46,031 nucleotides of DNA from Streptantibioticus silvisoli (GTDB lineage Bacteria > Actinomycetota > Actinomycetes > Streptomycetales > Streptomycetaceae). The notes beneath the pieces are model-generated. The model did not search any database and was not told where the DNA came from. It saw nothing but the letters and a program-made list of their open reading frames with translations. How positions within the stretch are numbered: position 1 is the stretch's first letter; each line of letters starts with the position of its first letter. Of this stretch, positions 1-10,428 are shown piece after piece. The DNA is taken from NCBI RefSeq assembly GCF_027947535.2, contig NZ_JAAGKO020000062.1:1-46031 (forward strand). Reading direction: 5' to 3'. A program made the position numbers and the translations under genes.

Positions 1-258
1 CTCCCGACCCGTCCCCGTCCCGTCCCCGTTCCGATTCCGATCACCTCTCGACCGGCCCCCGACCGGCTTCCGACCGGGCGGCCCCGCACGGGATCCCGCT
101 CGGCCGGGGGTGGCGAATCCGGCGGGGCGGCCGGTTCCGGTTGTGCTGCCGGGGCGGGGCGGCAGCTCGCCGGTGAGCGGTCCGCAGCCGGTGGGGGCCG
201 CCGTAATGTGGGCCTCCGGGGGTCGGCCAGGACCCTCCGGAGAGGAGTCATCACAGCG
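1..258. other. Upstream region without a recognisable gene
   Basis: Nothing coding is supported here. The first 60 bases are C-rich runs of the type ccgtccccg. The stretch just before 259 carries the purine-rich sequence that probably serves as ribosome binding site for the TetR gene. A gene to the left may have ended before the window begins. Confidence 0.4.
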
Positions 259-1146
259 ATGACGTCACGAGCTGAGAGCAACGCGCCGCGCCCGGCCGCC
301 AGGGGTGCCGGGACCGGGGGGACCGCGGCGAGGAACACCGGAGCCACCGCGGCCGGAGCGGGCGGGACGAGAGCGGCACCCGGCACCAGGGGGACGGCGT
401 CGGTCGCGGGCGGCCAGCCGGCGAAGAGCCGGCCGGTGGCGAAGGGCCCGGCGCTGAAGAGCGGACCGGCGGCCAGGAACGGGTCCGCGCCGAAGAAGGG
501 CGGGCCGGCGGCGAAGAACGGGCCGGCCGGGGCGCGGAAGAAGGCGGCGGACGGCGGCCGGGGCGCGGGGAACGCCCCGGCGGTCGCCCGCCGCCGCAAC
601 GACGCCCAGGCCAGCCGGGCCTCGCTGGTGAAGGCGGCCGCCGAACTGTTCGACGCGCGCGGCTACGAGGGCGCCACGATCCGGGAGATCGGCGACCGGG
701 CCGGCGTCGACACCGCGCTGATCGCCCGCTACTTCGGCGGCAAGGAGGGCCTCTACCTGGCCGCCCTCGCCCAGGACCCCGGGCCGGTCGCGGCCGGCGG
801 CGACCCGGACAGCGTGGTGAGCGGGCTGCTGGCCGGCGCCGAGCAGCGTCCGCACCGGCCGATGACGCTCGCCATGGTCAGCCCCACGTTGACCGACTCG
901 CTGCGCGAGCAGGTGCGGCCGCTGATCGAGAGCAGGCTGACCGTGCCGCTGACCGACTGGCTGCGCAGGGCCGGGGCGCCCGATCCGGAGCTGCGCGCCC
1001 AGCTGCTGGTCGGAGTGGCCGTCGGCATCTCGCTGACCCGGGCCGGCGGCACGCTGCCCGCGCTGAGCGCCGCCGGGCCGGAGGAGATCCGGGCGCTGCT
1101 GGACCCGCTGATCGACGAGGTGCGGCGGCCCGGCGGGCGGAGCTGA
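259..1146 (+). CDS. TetR-family regulator with long basic N-terminal tail
   Basis: One-component DNA-binding regulator of about 295 aa. Residues 1 to about 115 are low-complexity Ala/Gly/Pro/Arg/Lys sequence with repeated lysines (PAKS, PVAKG, PKKGG, ARKKA). A TetR helix-turn-helix follows at about 120-170, including VKAAAELFDARGYEGATI and ALIARYFGGKEGLYLAAL, and then an all-helical ligand/dimer domain. TetR proteins are normally 190-220 aa, so the tail is extra; it resembles eukaryote-like histone H1 tails known in actinomycete DNA-binding proteins (resemblance only). ATG 259 is preferred over 208 because agaggag lies 11 bases upstream. It precedes korA by about 230 bp on the same strand, but a regulatory link is not shown. 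Ligand unknown. Confidence 0.85.
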   Translation: MTSRAESNAPRPAARGAGTGGTAARNTGATAAGAGGTRAAPGTRGTASVAGGQPAKSRPVAKGPALKSGPAARNGSAPKKGGPAAKNGPAGARKKAADGGRGAGNAPAVARRRNDAQASRASLVKAAAELFDARGYEGATIREIGDRAGVDTALIARYFGGKEGLYLAALAQDPGPVAAGGDPDSVVSGLLAGAEQRPHRPMTLAMVSPTLTDSLREQVRPLIESRLTVPLTDWLRRAGAPDPELRAQLLVGVAVGISLTRAGGTLPALSAAGPEEIRALLDPLIDEVRRPGGRS

Positions 1147-1378
1147 ACCGGAGTGCCGGACGCGCCCGGCGCGAGCCGGGCGCGAGGGGGACTGTATGGC
1201 GGCCTGGCAGCGTGGGCGGCGGACACCGCGTCCGTTCGGGACGACGCACCGGTCAGGGTTCGCGGGCCTTTCGGGAAGTGCCGGGAAAGGACACCCTTAC
1301 CCACGTAGCATGATCCGGGGCCGGGGCACCGAGCGGCCACGGTCCGCACGTGAGTCGCGCCTCACAGGAGGTTCACCA

Positions 1379-3311
1379 GTGACCAGCCAGGTCGACAGCC
1401 CAGCCGGGCCGGCAGCGCTCGGCGAGCAGCGGGTGCCGGGCAAGGAGATCAAACGCCTGGACCGGGTCGTGATCCGGTTCGCGGGGGACTCCGGCGACGG
1501 CATGCAGCTCACCGGCGACCGCTTCACCTCGGAGACGGCGTCGTTCGGCAACGACCTGTCGACGCTGCCGAACTTCCCCGCCGAGATCCGCGCCCCCGCA
1601 GGCACCCTGCCCGGTGTCTCGTCGTTCCAGCTGCACTTCGCCGACCACGACATCCTCACCCCGGGTGACGAGCCGGACGTGCTGGTCGCGATGAACCCGG
1701 CGGCGCTGAAGGCCAACGTGGGCGACCTGCCGCGCGGCGCGGAGATCATCGTCAACACCGACGAGTTCACCAAGCGCGCGCTGGCCAAGGTCGGCTACGC
1801 CGCCGACCCGCTGGGCGACGACTCGCTGGCCGCCTACCGGGTCCACCCGGTGCCGCTGACCACGCTGACCGTGGAGGCGCTCAAGGAGTTCGGGCTGAGC
1901 CGCAAGGAGTCGGAGCGCTCGAAGAACATGTTCGCGCTCGGCCTGCTGTCGTGGATGTACCACCGGCCGACCGGCGGCACCGAGAGCTTCCTGCGGACGA
2001 AGTTCGCCAAGAACCCGAAGGTCGCCGAGGCCAACGTGGCGGCCTTCCACGCCGGCTGGAACTTCGGCGAGACCACCGAGGACTTCGCGGTCGCCTACGA
2101 GATCGCACCCGCCACGGCCGCGTTCCCGCCCGGCACCTACCGCAACATCTCCGGCAACCTGGCGCTGTCCTACGGGCTGATCGCGGCCGGCGTGCAGGCG
2201 AAGCTGCCGCTCTACCTCGGCTCGTACCCGATCACGCCGGCCTCCGACATCCTGCACGAGCTGAGCCGGCACAAGAACTTCGACGTGCGCACCTTCCAGG
2301 CGGAGGACGAGATCGCCGGCATCGGCGCGGCGCTCGGCGCGGCGTTCGGCGGCGCGCTGGCCGTCACCACCACCTCCGGTCCCGGGGTGGCGCTGAAGTC
2401 GGAGACCATCGGGCTGGCGGTGTCGCAGGAGCTGCCGCTGCTGATCGTCGACATCCAGCGCGGCGGCCCGTCGACCGGCCTGCCCACCAAGACCGAGCAG
2501 GCCGACCTGCTCCAGGCGATGTACGGCCGCAACGGCGAGGCGCCGGTGCCGATCGTGGCGCCGGCCACCCCGGGCGACTGCTTCACCGCCGCGCTGGAGG
2601 CGGCCCGGATCGCGCTGACCTACCGCACCCCGGTCTTCCTGCTGTCCGACGGCTACCTGGCCAACGGCTCCGAGCCGTGGCGGGTCCCCGAGGCGGCCGA
2701 ACTGCCGGACCTCACCGTGGAGTTCGCGACCGCCCCGAACCACGAGGCGGCCGACGGCACCGCGGAGTTCTGGCCGTACCTGCGCGACCCGCACACCCTG
2801 GCCCGCCCGTGGGCGGTGCCCGGCACCCCGGGTCTCGAACACCGCATCGGCGGCATCGAGAAGCAGGACGGCACCGGCAACATCTCCTACGACCCGGCCA
2901 ACCACGACCTGATGGTCCGCACCCGGCAGGCCAAGATCGACGGCATCGCGGTGCCGGACCTGGAGGTCGACGACCCGGACGGCGCGGCCCGCACCCTGGT
3001 CGTCGGCTGGGGGTCGACCTACGGGCCGATCACCGCCGCGGTCCGCCGGGTGCGCAAGGGCGGGCACCGGGTGGCCCAGGCGCACCTGCGCAACCTCAAC
3101 CCGTTCCCGGCCAACCTGGAACACGTACTGAAGTCGTACGACAAGGTCATCGTCCCGGAGATGAACCTCGGACAGCTGGCCCACCTGCTGCGCGCCAAGT
3201 ACCTGGTGGACGCGCGGTCGTACAACCAGGTCACCGGACTGCCGTTCAAGGCCGAGCAGTTGGCCGACGTCATCGTGGCCATCACCGCCGAGGCGACCGA
3301 GGAGAACGCCG

Positions 3312-3319
<8 letters not shown>
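1379..3319 (+). CDS. korA: 2-oxoacid:ferredoxin oxidoreductase alpha subunit (gamma-alpha fusion)
   Basis: Large subunit (646 aa) of the cytoplasmic enzyme that oxidatively decarboxylates a 2-oxoacid, probably 2-oxoglutarate, to acyl-CoA while reducing ferredoxin. The N-terminal gamma domain shows the signature FAGDSGDGMQLTGDRF. It is followed by the pyrimidine-type alpha domain (YPITPASDILHELSRH, TTSGPGVALKSETIGLA, DIQRGGPSTGLPTKTEQADL) and a C-terminal transketolase-like domain (GWGSTYGPI, VPEMNLGQL). This gamma-alpha order is usual for actinobacterial KorA. GTG 1379 is chosen because AGGAGG sits at 1366-1371 with 7-base spacing; the longer reading from 1196 has no family match. Its last 8 bases overlap korB, implying translational coupling. 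A possible -10 (TAGCAT) lies at 1306-1311. Confidence 0.95.
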
Positions 3320-4388
<1,069 letters not shown>

Positions 4389-4393
4389 CCGCC

Positions 4394-4427
4394 GCCGCCC
4401 GCGGGGGCCTCGACTCCCGCGGGCGGC
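4394..4427 (+). terminator. Hairpin terminator after korAB
   Basis: A perfect 12-bp stem: CCGCCCGCGGG at 4395-4405 and its complement at 4416-4426, plus a closing G-C pair outside, with a 10-base loop. There is no T-run, as is common for high-GC actinomycete terminators. It lies 6 bases past the korB stop and may also stop the convergent patatin transcript. Confidence 0.75.
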
Positions 4428-4501
4428 CCGGTCGTTCGGCCGCCGACAGCCGCTGACGGCCACTGACGGCCACTGACGGCCGACGACAGCCCGCGGCGCG
4501 G

Positions 4502-5491
4502 TCAGTGGCCGGAGCGGGCGGGCAGCTTGGCCAGGAAGGTGCGGGCGGCGGACTGCCCGGCGCGGAACAGCTTCTGGTGGTCGGCCTGCGACAGGTGGAA
4601 GTCGAGCGAGTCGATGCCGGTGGTGTCCACGAAGATGGTGCGCTGGTTGACGCCCTCGCCGTCCAGCGCGTAGTGGTTCCAGTCGGCCATCAGCGTGCGC
4701 AGCGCGCTGAACGCCAGCCCCGGCGCGGTGCGTACCGGATGGTCGTCGTCGGTGGCCGGCAGCCCCGACAGCTTGACCCCCCAGGTGGGCCAGCGCGACG
4801 GGCGGCCGTCGGTGCGGTCGAAGACGGTGATGGGGAAGTTCGACAGCAGTCCCCCGTCGACCCAGGTGACGGTGCCGGACCCGGTCGGCAGCTGCACCGG
4901 CTTGAAGAAGAACGGGAACGACATCGACGCCCGGACGGCGTCCGCCACCCGCTGCTTGCCGCCCTCGTGGCCGTACTGCGGGTAGTCCCACGGCAGCCGC
5001 ACCAGGGCGCGCCGGGAGATGTCGGAGGTGTGCACCACCAGCGCGTAGTTCTGCTGCGGCGGCAGCGAGGTGTTCGGGTCGTCGAGCCGCAGGTCGTCGA
5101 AGGTGCGCACCCCGACGCCCTCCAGGATCGGCACCAGCCACTCGTAGAGGTAGCCGCCGTCGTGGGCCCCCTCGTGCAGCAGGATCTCCACGCCCTCGCC
5201 GACCTTGCCCGTCAGCCGTTCCAGTACCGGGCCGTCGTCCTCGAACCGGGCGTAGTCACAGGTGGCGACGACGTCGACCAGCTCGCGCAGGTCGCGTCCC
5301 GCCTTCTGGTAGGCGGTCACCAGCGCGGCGACGATGGCGCCCGCGCTGGTGCCGGCTATCCGCTCGAACCGGTAGCCGGCGTCCCACAGGGCCAGTACCG
5401 CGCCCAGCAGGCCGAAGCCCTTGACGCCGCCGCCCTCCAGCACCAGGTCGACGCTCTCGCGCCGCTCGGTCGTCCCGCTGTCACCCGTCAT
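4502..5491 (-). CDS. Patatin-like phospholipase
   Basis: Predicted serine acyl hydrolase, 329 aa, using a Ser-Asp dyad to cleave acyl esters of (phospho)lipids. At the N-terminus LVLEGGGVKGFGLLGAV gives the oxyanion-hole glycine run and FERIAGTSAGAI the GxSxG nucleophile (GTSAG). The dyad aspartate is in TWVDGGLLSNFP (DGG motif). All three patatin elements are present in normal order, so it should be active. It faces korB tail to tail and is divergent from the APC permease at 5664; the 170-bp gap between them has a short GGGGAG-TTA-CTCCCC inverted repeat (5579-5593). No signal peptide is seen, so it is probably cytoplasmic. Physiological substrate unknown. Confidence 0.9.
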   Translation of the reverse strand: MTGDSGTTERRESVDLVLEGGGVKGFGLLGAVLALWDAGYRFERIAGTSAGAIVAALVTAYQKAGRDLRELVDVVATCDYARFEDDGPVLERLTGKVGEGVEILLHEGAHDGGYLYEWLVPILEGVGVRTFDDLRLDDPNTSLPPQQNYALVVHTSDISRRALVRLPWDYPQYGHEGGKQRVADAVRASMSFPFFFKPVQLPTGSGTVTWVDGGLLSNFPITVFDRTDGRPSRWPTWGVKLSGLPATDDDHPVRTAPGLAFSALRTLMADWNHYALDGEGVNQRTIFVDTTGIDSLDFHLSQADHQKLFRAGQSAARTFLAKLPARSGH

Positions 5492-5663
5492 CGGTTCACA
5501 TCCGTCATGCGTTCCTGTCCCCGCTTCCGTTCCGCCACGCCACGTCGGTTGTCTGACGGGGATGTTCCCTGGAGGTGGGGGGAGTTACTCCCCGGGGCCC
5601 GATCGGGTGACCCCCGGCGCCGCCGCGCACGGCTCACGGGTCCCGGGGCCGTATTCCTGGCAC

Positions 5664-7628
5664 ATGGCCCCCACCGAGTTCACCGTTCCGCCCGACCGGC
5701 CGGCGTACCGCCTCAAGCGGCTGCTGCTCGGCCCGCCGCTGATCAGCGAACGGCTGCGCGACCAGACGCTGTCCAACCCGATGGCGCTCGGCGTGCTCGC
5801 CTCCGACTGCATCTCCTCGACCGCGTACGGCAGTGAGGAGATCCTGCGCATCCTGGTGCCGGTCATCGGGATCGCCTCGTTCTCGCTGCTGATGCCGCTG
5901 ACCGCGGTGATCATCCTGGTGCTGGTGCTGCTGACCCTGTCGTACCGCGACGTGGTCAGCGTGTACACGCGGGCGGGCGGCAGTTACGTGGTGGCGCGGG
6001 AGAACTTCGGGCCGAACGTCGCGCAGATCGCGGCCGTGGCGCTGCTCATCGACTACATCGTGACGGTGGCCGTGCAGACCGCGGCCGGCACCGACGCGCT
6101 CATCTCGCTGGCGCACCTGCTGGGCAACGGGTTCACCGGCATCGACCACCTCAAGGTGCCGCTCAGCGTCGCCGTGGTGATCGTCTTGATGTACGGCAAT
6201 CTGCGCGGGCTGCGCGAGGCGGGCAAGTTGTTCGCCGCGCCGGCCTACCTGTTCATGCTGGCCGTCGGCGCGATGCTGGTGGTCGGCCTGGTGCGGATGC
6301 TGATCGACGGCCACCTGCCGCACGCCGACCTGCGCGCGGCCGGCGCCCTGCCGCTGGGCCACCCCGGCAGCGGACTGCTGTACGGCGCCACGCTGTTCAT
6401 CACCCTGCGGGCGTTCGCCAACGGCGGCTCGTCGCTGACCGGACTGGAGGCGATCTCCAACGGGGTGTCCGCCTTCCGGCCGCCGCAGGGGGTCAACGCC
6501 CGCCGCACGCTGGTGGCGATGAGCTGCGTGCTGGGCGTGATGGTCCTCGGCGTGTCCGCGCTCGCGCACTACACCCACGCCGTCCCCTACACCGACGGCA
6601 ACCCGACGGTCATCGCGCAGGAGGCCGACCTGCTGTTCGGCAGCGGGCGGTTCGGCACCGTGGCGCTGGTCTACGTGCAGCTGGCGACCGCGCTCATCCT
6701 CTACACCGGTGCCAACACCCCGTTCACCGGCTTCCCGTTCCTGGCCAGCTTCGTCGCCGAGGACAGCTTCCTGCCCCGGCAGCTGACCCGGCGCGGCCAC
6801 CGGCTGGCGTTCTCCAACGGCATCCTGGTGCTGACCGCGCTGGCCCTGGCGCTGCTGCTGGTCACCCGCGGCAACGTCGACCGGCTGGTGTCGCTGTACG
6901 CGATCGGGGTGTTCACCGGGTTCACCATGGCGGGTGCCGGGCTGACCGCGTACCACTGGCGGCGCCGGGAGGCCGGGCGGACCTGGCGTCTCGCGGTCAA
7001 TATCGCGGCGGCGGTGGTCTCCGCGCTGGTCGTGCTGATCTTCGCGTTCACCAAGTTCACCGAGGGTGCCTGGCTGGTGGTCGTGCTCTTCCCGCTCGGG
7101 GTGTGGGCGCTGATCCGGGTCAACCGCCGCTACCGCGCGGAGGCCGCCGCCATGGAGGACCTGCCCACCGCGGTCGCCGACCGTTCACCGTGGGGCCGGC
7201 ACGTGGTCTTCGTACTGGTCGACAACATGGACCTGGCCACCTTGAAGGCACTGCGGTACGCGCACCGGCTGGGCCCGGACGAGATCCGCGCGGTGCACTT
7301 CATGGTCGACGAGGCGCACACCCGGCGGCTGATGACCGCCTGGGAGGAGTCCCGGGGCACCACGGTGCCGCTGGAGGTGGTCGCGTGCCCCGACCGCAGA
7401 CTGCGCCGCGCGGTGGCCGAACTCGCGCTGCGCACCACCGCCGGCGGCCGCACCGCGCTGACCCTGCTGCTGCCCCGCCGCACCTACACCCCGGTCATCG
7501 GGCGGGTCCTGCACCGCGGCACCGGTGAACGTTTCGCCCGCGCGCTGGAGAGCCTGCCGGACGTCGCGGTCACCATCCTGCCGTTCGACGTCGAACGCGC
7601 GGTGGAGCGGCTGCGGGAACGGGCATGA
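5664..7628 (+). CDS. APC-superfamily amino acid permease with cytosolic C-terminal domain
   Basis: Membrane transporter of about 654 aa. It has around 12 hydrophobic segments between residues 45 and 480; the first follows the conserved stretch LASDCISSTAYGSEEIL, seen in this actinobacterial APC group. About 150 soluble residues follow the last helix, beginning WGRHVVFVLVDNMDLATLKAL, with alternating beta/alpha character reminiscent of universal-stress-protein-like domains attached to other APC carriers. ATG 5664 is chosen because the longer reading from 5421 would run over the divergent patatin gene and because APC homology begins right after it; no strong RBS is seen. The next gene starts about 40 bp downstream on the same strand. 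Substrate not determinable. Confidence 0.88.
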   Translation: MAPTEFTVPPDRPAYRLKRLLLGPPLISERLRDQTLSNPMALGVLASDCISSTAYGSEEILRILVPVIGIASFSLLMPLTAVIILVLVLLTLSYRDVVSVYTRAGGSYVVARENFGPNVAQIAAVALLIDYIVTVAVQTAAGTDALISLAHLLGNGFTGIDHLKVPLSVAVVIVLMYGNLRGLREAGKLFAAPAYLFMLAVGAMLVVGLVRMLIDGHLPHADLRAAGALPLGHPGSGLLYGATLFITLRAFANGGSSLTGLEAISNGVSAFRPPQGVNARRTLVAMSCVLGVMVLGVSALAHYTHAVPYTDGNPTVIAQEADLLFGSGRFGTVALVYVQLATALILYTGANTPFTGFPFLASFVAEDSFLPRQLTRRGHRLAFSNGILVLTALALALLLVTRGNVDRLVSLYAIGVFTGFTMAGAGLTAYHWRRREAGRTWRLAVNIAAAVVSALVVLIFAFTKFTEGAWLVVVLFPLGVWALIRVNRRYRAEAAAMEDLPTAVADRSPWGRHVVFVLVDNMDLATLKALRYAHRLGPDEIRAVHFMVDEAHTRRLMTAWEESRGTTVPLEVVACPDRRLRRAVAELALRTTAGGRTALTLLLPRRTYTPVIGRVLHRGTGERFARALESLPDVAVTILPFDVERAVERLRERA

Positions 7629-7670
7629 CGCAGGGGACGGCCGACCGGCGGCCGGACGGCGGAGGTGGCG

Positions 7671-8795
7671 GTGGACGGGCAGCGGCGCGCGGGAGTGCTG
7701 TGCGGGGTGGCCGCATACGTGTTGTGGGGCCTGGTCCCGCTGTTCTGGCCGCTGCTGCGCCCGGCGTCGGCGACGGAGATCCTGGCGCACCGGATGGTGT
7801 GGTCGCTGGCGGTGGTGGGCGGCGCGCTGCTGGTCAAACGGCGCTGGGGCTGGCTGCGGGAGCTGGCGCACCAGCCGCGGCGGGCCGGCCTGGTGGCGCT
7901 GGCGGCCACGCTGGTCTCGGTGAACTGGGGCTTCTACATCTGGGGCGTCAACTCCGGCCGGGTGGTGGAGAGCGCGCTGGGCTACTTCATCAATCCGCTG
8001 GTCACCATATGCTTCGGCGTCCTGGTCCTGCGCGAGCGGCTGCGGACCGCGCAGTGGGTGGCGGTCGGCGTGGGCGTGCTGGCGGTCGCGGTGCTGACGG
8101 CGGGTTACGGGCGGCTGCCGTGGCTGGCGCTGGTGCTGGCCTTCTCGTTCGGCGGGTACGGGCTGGTGAAGAAGAAGATCGGGCTGGGCGGCCTGGAGTC
8201 GCTGGGCGCCGAGACGGCCGTGCTGTTCCTGCCGGCGCTGGTCTACCTGGTCGTCCTCGGCATGGACGGCCGGAGCACGTTCACCGGCCACGGCGCCGGG
8301 CACCCGCTGCTGCTGGCCGCGGCCGGCCTGGTCACCGCGGTCCCGCTGGTCTTCTTCGGCGCCGCGGCCGTCCGCGTGCCGCTGACCACGCTCGGCCTGC
8401 TGCAATACCTCGCGCCGGTCCTGCAGTTCCTCTGCGGCCTGCTCTACTTCCACGAGACCATGCCGCCGGAACGCTGGGCCGGCTTCGCCCTGGTCTGGCT
8501 GGCGCTGGCCCTCCTGACGTGGGACGCGCTGCGCACGGCACGGGCGGGCCGCTCCGGGGTGCGGGCTTCCGGCGGGGTGGTGGCCGGCGGGGTGGTGGCC
8601 GGCGGTGCCGTGCTTCCGGGGGACGGTGCCGGGGCTGACGGTGCCGTGCTTCAAGGTGCGGGTGCGGGGGCTGGCGGTGCCGTGGCTGACGGCGGGGTGA
8701 TTGACGCCGGTGCCGTGGCTGGCGGTGCCGTGGCTGCCCCCGTGGTGCGGGACGGTTCGGTTGACGAGGACGGCGGTCATAAGGTGAACCGTTGA
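7671..8795 (+). CDS. rarD: RarD/EamA-family permease with Gly/Ala/Val-rich tail
   Basis: Drug/metabolite-transporter superfamily protein, about 374 aa. Residues up to about 290 hold ten hydrophobic helices typical of RarD: GVAAYVLWGLVPLFW at the first helix, ILAHRMVWSL, VNWGFYIWGVNSGRVVESAL, LGYFINPLVTI and the late LGLLQYLAPVLQFL. RarD proteins usually stop near 300 aa. Here about 80 extra residues follow, made of Gly-Ala-Val repeats such as GGVVAGGVVAGGAV and AGAVAGGAVAAP, encoded by a minisatellite-like stretch near 8570-8750. GTG 7671 is favoured over GTG 7665 because GGAGG at 7661-7665 then has a 5-base spacer. Probably cotranscribed with the APC permease. Substrate unknown. Confidence 0.87.
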   Translation: MDGQRRAGVLCGVAAYVLWGLVPLFWPLLRPASATEILAHRMVWSLAVVGGALLVKRRWGWLRELAHQPRRAGLVALAATLVSVNWGFYIWGVNSGRVVESALGYFINPLVTICFGVLVLRERLRTAQWVAVGVGVLAVAVLTAGYGRLPWLALVLAFSFGGYGLVKKKIGLGGLESLGAETAVLFLPALVYLVVLGMDGRSTFTGHGAGHPLLLAAAGLVTAVPLVFFGAAAVRVPLTTLGLLQYLAPVLQFLCGLLYFHETMPPERWAGFALVWLALALLTWDALRTARAGRSGVRASGGVVAGGVVAGGAVLPGDGAGADGAVLQGAGAGAGGAVADGGVIDAGAVAGGAVAAPVVRDGSVDEDGGHKVNR

Positions 8796-8838
8796 TCGTG
8801 ACGGCCGGCCGGTTCCGGGGCCGGGGAGCGGAGGGGCC

Positions 8839-9543
8839 GTGAACGGGAACCCGTACCAGACGCCGCCACCGCCGGACGGGCGGCCGCCGGCCTGGACGCC
8901 GCTGGACGAGTACCTGTGGCACACCTGCGAGATCCTGGCGGACCTGGCGGAGGGCCGGCTGGATCAGCGCCCGCTGGTGCCGACCACCGCGCGGCTGGCG
9001 GCGGGCGACCACGCGCTGGCGGTCGGTCCGGCGCAGCGGTTCACCTGGCGGGCGCTGAGCGACGGCGGTTACCCGCAGAGCACCATGATCGCGTTCGGCT
9101 CACCGCTGTTCGTGGCCGGCAGCATGGCGGGGGCGGCGATCGGCAATGCGTCGCGCCGCCGGCAGGCGGAGCTGGCCGCGCAGCCGCGCTGGGTACCGGA
9201 CGGCATGGCGGAGCTGACGATCACCCGGCGGGCCGCATACCACGGCCTGCCGTCCTCGCCGCTGGGCCTTCAGTGGGACGGGCTGATCTCGATCGACCTG
9301 GCCGGTCCCGACCTGTTCGTCGTCGGGTTCGCCGGCCGGAGCGGGCGGACGTACCTGGTGCAGTTGCAGACGCCGTGGGCGTCCATGATGTTCGCGCTGG
9401 CGGCGCTGACCGCCTTCCCGACGCATCCCCGGCTGCTGGGCGGCACCTGGCTCCCGCCGGACTTCGAGCACCGGTGCGCGCTGCTGGGGCGCCCGTGCCG
9501 GCCGGCGGCGCGGATGCTGCCCGGCACGCGCCTCGGCTACTGA
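8839..9543 (+). CDS. Conserved-looking protein of unknown function, 234 aa
   Basis: I do not recognise the family. The first 20 residues are proline-rich (NPYQTPPPPDGRPP). A helical stretch follows (DEYLWHTCEILADLAEG), then a short hydrophobic glycine/alanine segment (SPLFVAGSMAGAAIG, about residues 93-107) that could be a single membrane pass. The C-terminal half is probably beta-rich (LTITRRAAYHGL, LISIDLAGPDLFVVGF, YLVQLQTPWASMMFALAALTAF). Codon usage matches its neighbours, supporting a real gene. It starts about 40 bp after the rarD stop, so it may belong to that transcript. Its end overlaps the convergent next gene by 7 bp. Confidence 0.75.
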   Translation: MNGNPYQTPPPPDGRPPAWTPLDEYLWHTCEILADLAEGRLDQRPLVPTTARLAAGDHALAVGPAQRFTWRALSDGGYPQSTMIAFGSPLFVAGSMAGAAIGNASRRRQAELAAQPRWVPDGMAELTITRRAAYHGLPSSPLGLQWDGLISIDLAGPDLFVVGFAGRSGRTYLVQLQTPWASMMFALAALTAFPTHPRLLGGTWLPPDFEHRCALLGRPCRPAARMLPGTRLGY

Positions 9544-10079
9544 CCGCGGCCGGGGTCCGTCGCCGGGCCGCCGGGGCCGGCCGACGGGCCCGGGCCGGGG
9601 TGGCCGGGATCGCGGGGGGCGTCGGCGGACGCCTCCTCGAAGAGCGCGACGACGCGCGGCCGGGCGGCGTCCGTCCAGTCGGCCACCGCCGCGCCGAGCT
9701 GCGGGTCGTAGCCCTCCAGGCCGGTCTCGCGCTCGACGATGCGGGCCAGCGGGTACAGCCGCCGTTCCACCAGGTCGGCGGCGGCGGAACCGCGCGCCGC
9801 GTACGGCACGGTGATGCCCGCGGTGTCGGCGTACACCGACAGCTGGATGCCGGTGGCCTCGTGGTCCAGGCAGAACGCGGCGCGGACGTCGTCCACCGAG
9901 ACCTCGCCGAGCAGGGCGCGGGCGTGCGGCACGATCCGCTGCCAGGCGGCCCGCAGTTCCTCGCCGGCCCGGCCGCCGGCCACGTCGGACAGGACCGGGT
10001 CGCGTTCCTCCTCGTGGTCGAGCGCGTCGTCCCAGGACTGGCCCGGCTCGCGCCGCAGGAACTCGATCTCGTAGCTCAT
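9537..10079 (-). CDS. Small acidic protein of unknown function, 180 aa
   Basis: Starts at ATG 10079 (MSYEIEFLRREPGQSWDDAL); the reading is open further upstream but there becomes low-complexity Pro/Arg/Asn repeat sequence, so the short start is preferred. Residues 1-150 are a soluble alpha/beta domain rich in Asp/Glu (DHEEERDPVL, VSVDDVRAAFCLDHEATGIQLSVYADTAGITVPY). The last 30 residues are Pro/Gly/Asp-rich (DPGHPGPGPSAGPGG) and probably disordered. No catalytic motif or membrane segment is seen. It overlaps tail to tail with the gene ending at 9543. Families of this shape are common in streptomycetes but I cannot assign a function. Confidence 0.75.
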   Translation of the reverse strand: MSYEIEFLRREPGQSWDDALDHEEERDPVLSDVAGGRAGEELRAAWQRIVPHARALLGEVSVDDVRAAFCLDHEATGIQLSVYADTAGITVPYAARGSAAADLVERRLYPLARIVERETGLEGYDPQLGAAVADWTDAARPRVVALFEEASADAPRDPGHPGPGPSAGPGGPATDPGRGQ

Positions 10080-10185
10080 CTCATGATCGTATTGCGCTGA
10101 TCCGCCGGTTCCGGCGTGGGCCCGGGGGCGAGTTCCGGACGTTGCCACGGGTGGCCGGAACGGGACACCGCAGCGGTGCGGAGAG

Positions 10186-10290
10186 CCTTCCGGACGGTTC
10201 CCGGAACGGTTCTCCGGACGGTGTCCCGAACGGTTGTCCGGGCGGTTGTCCAAGCGGTTGCCCGGCGGTTGCCCGGGCGGTTCGGGCGGC
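10186..10290. repeat. Degenerate GGTT-type direct repeats
   Basis: Imperfect head-to-tail copies of a 9-12 base motif around cggttgtcc/cggttgccc/cggttctcc lie between two divergent genes, upstream of the HAD gene. This explains why several frames are open here without coding support. No other feature is seen in the 349-bp gap 10080-10428. Confidence 0.55.
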
Positions 10291-10428
10291 GCCGCGGGCC
10301 TGGTGGCGGGACGTTCCGCGGGGTCGCCCGCCGCCCGGCCCACGCCCGGCGGGACGCCGCGCTTCCGCGGGGCGCCGGATGGGTAGTGCGTCTGCGCCGA
10401 GCACGTTTCCCAGCGCGGGAGTCCCCCC

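Noticed and set aside
7625-8638. Rightward frame starting with ATGA overlap after the APC permease
   Set aside because: The overlap looks attractive, but the frame lacks membrane helices and is out of phase with the clear RarD reading.
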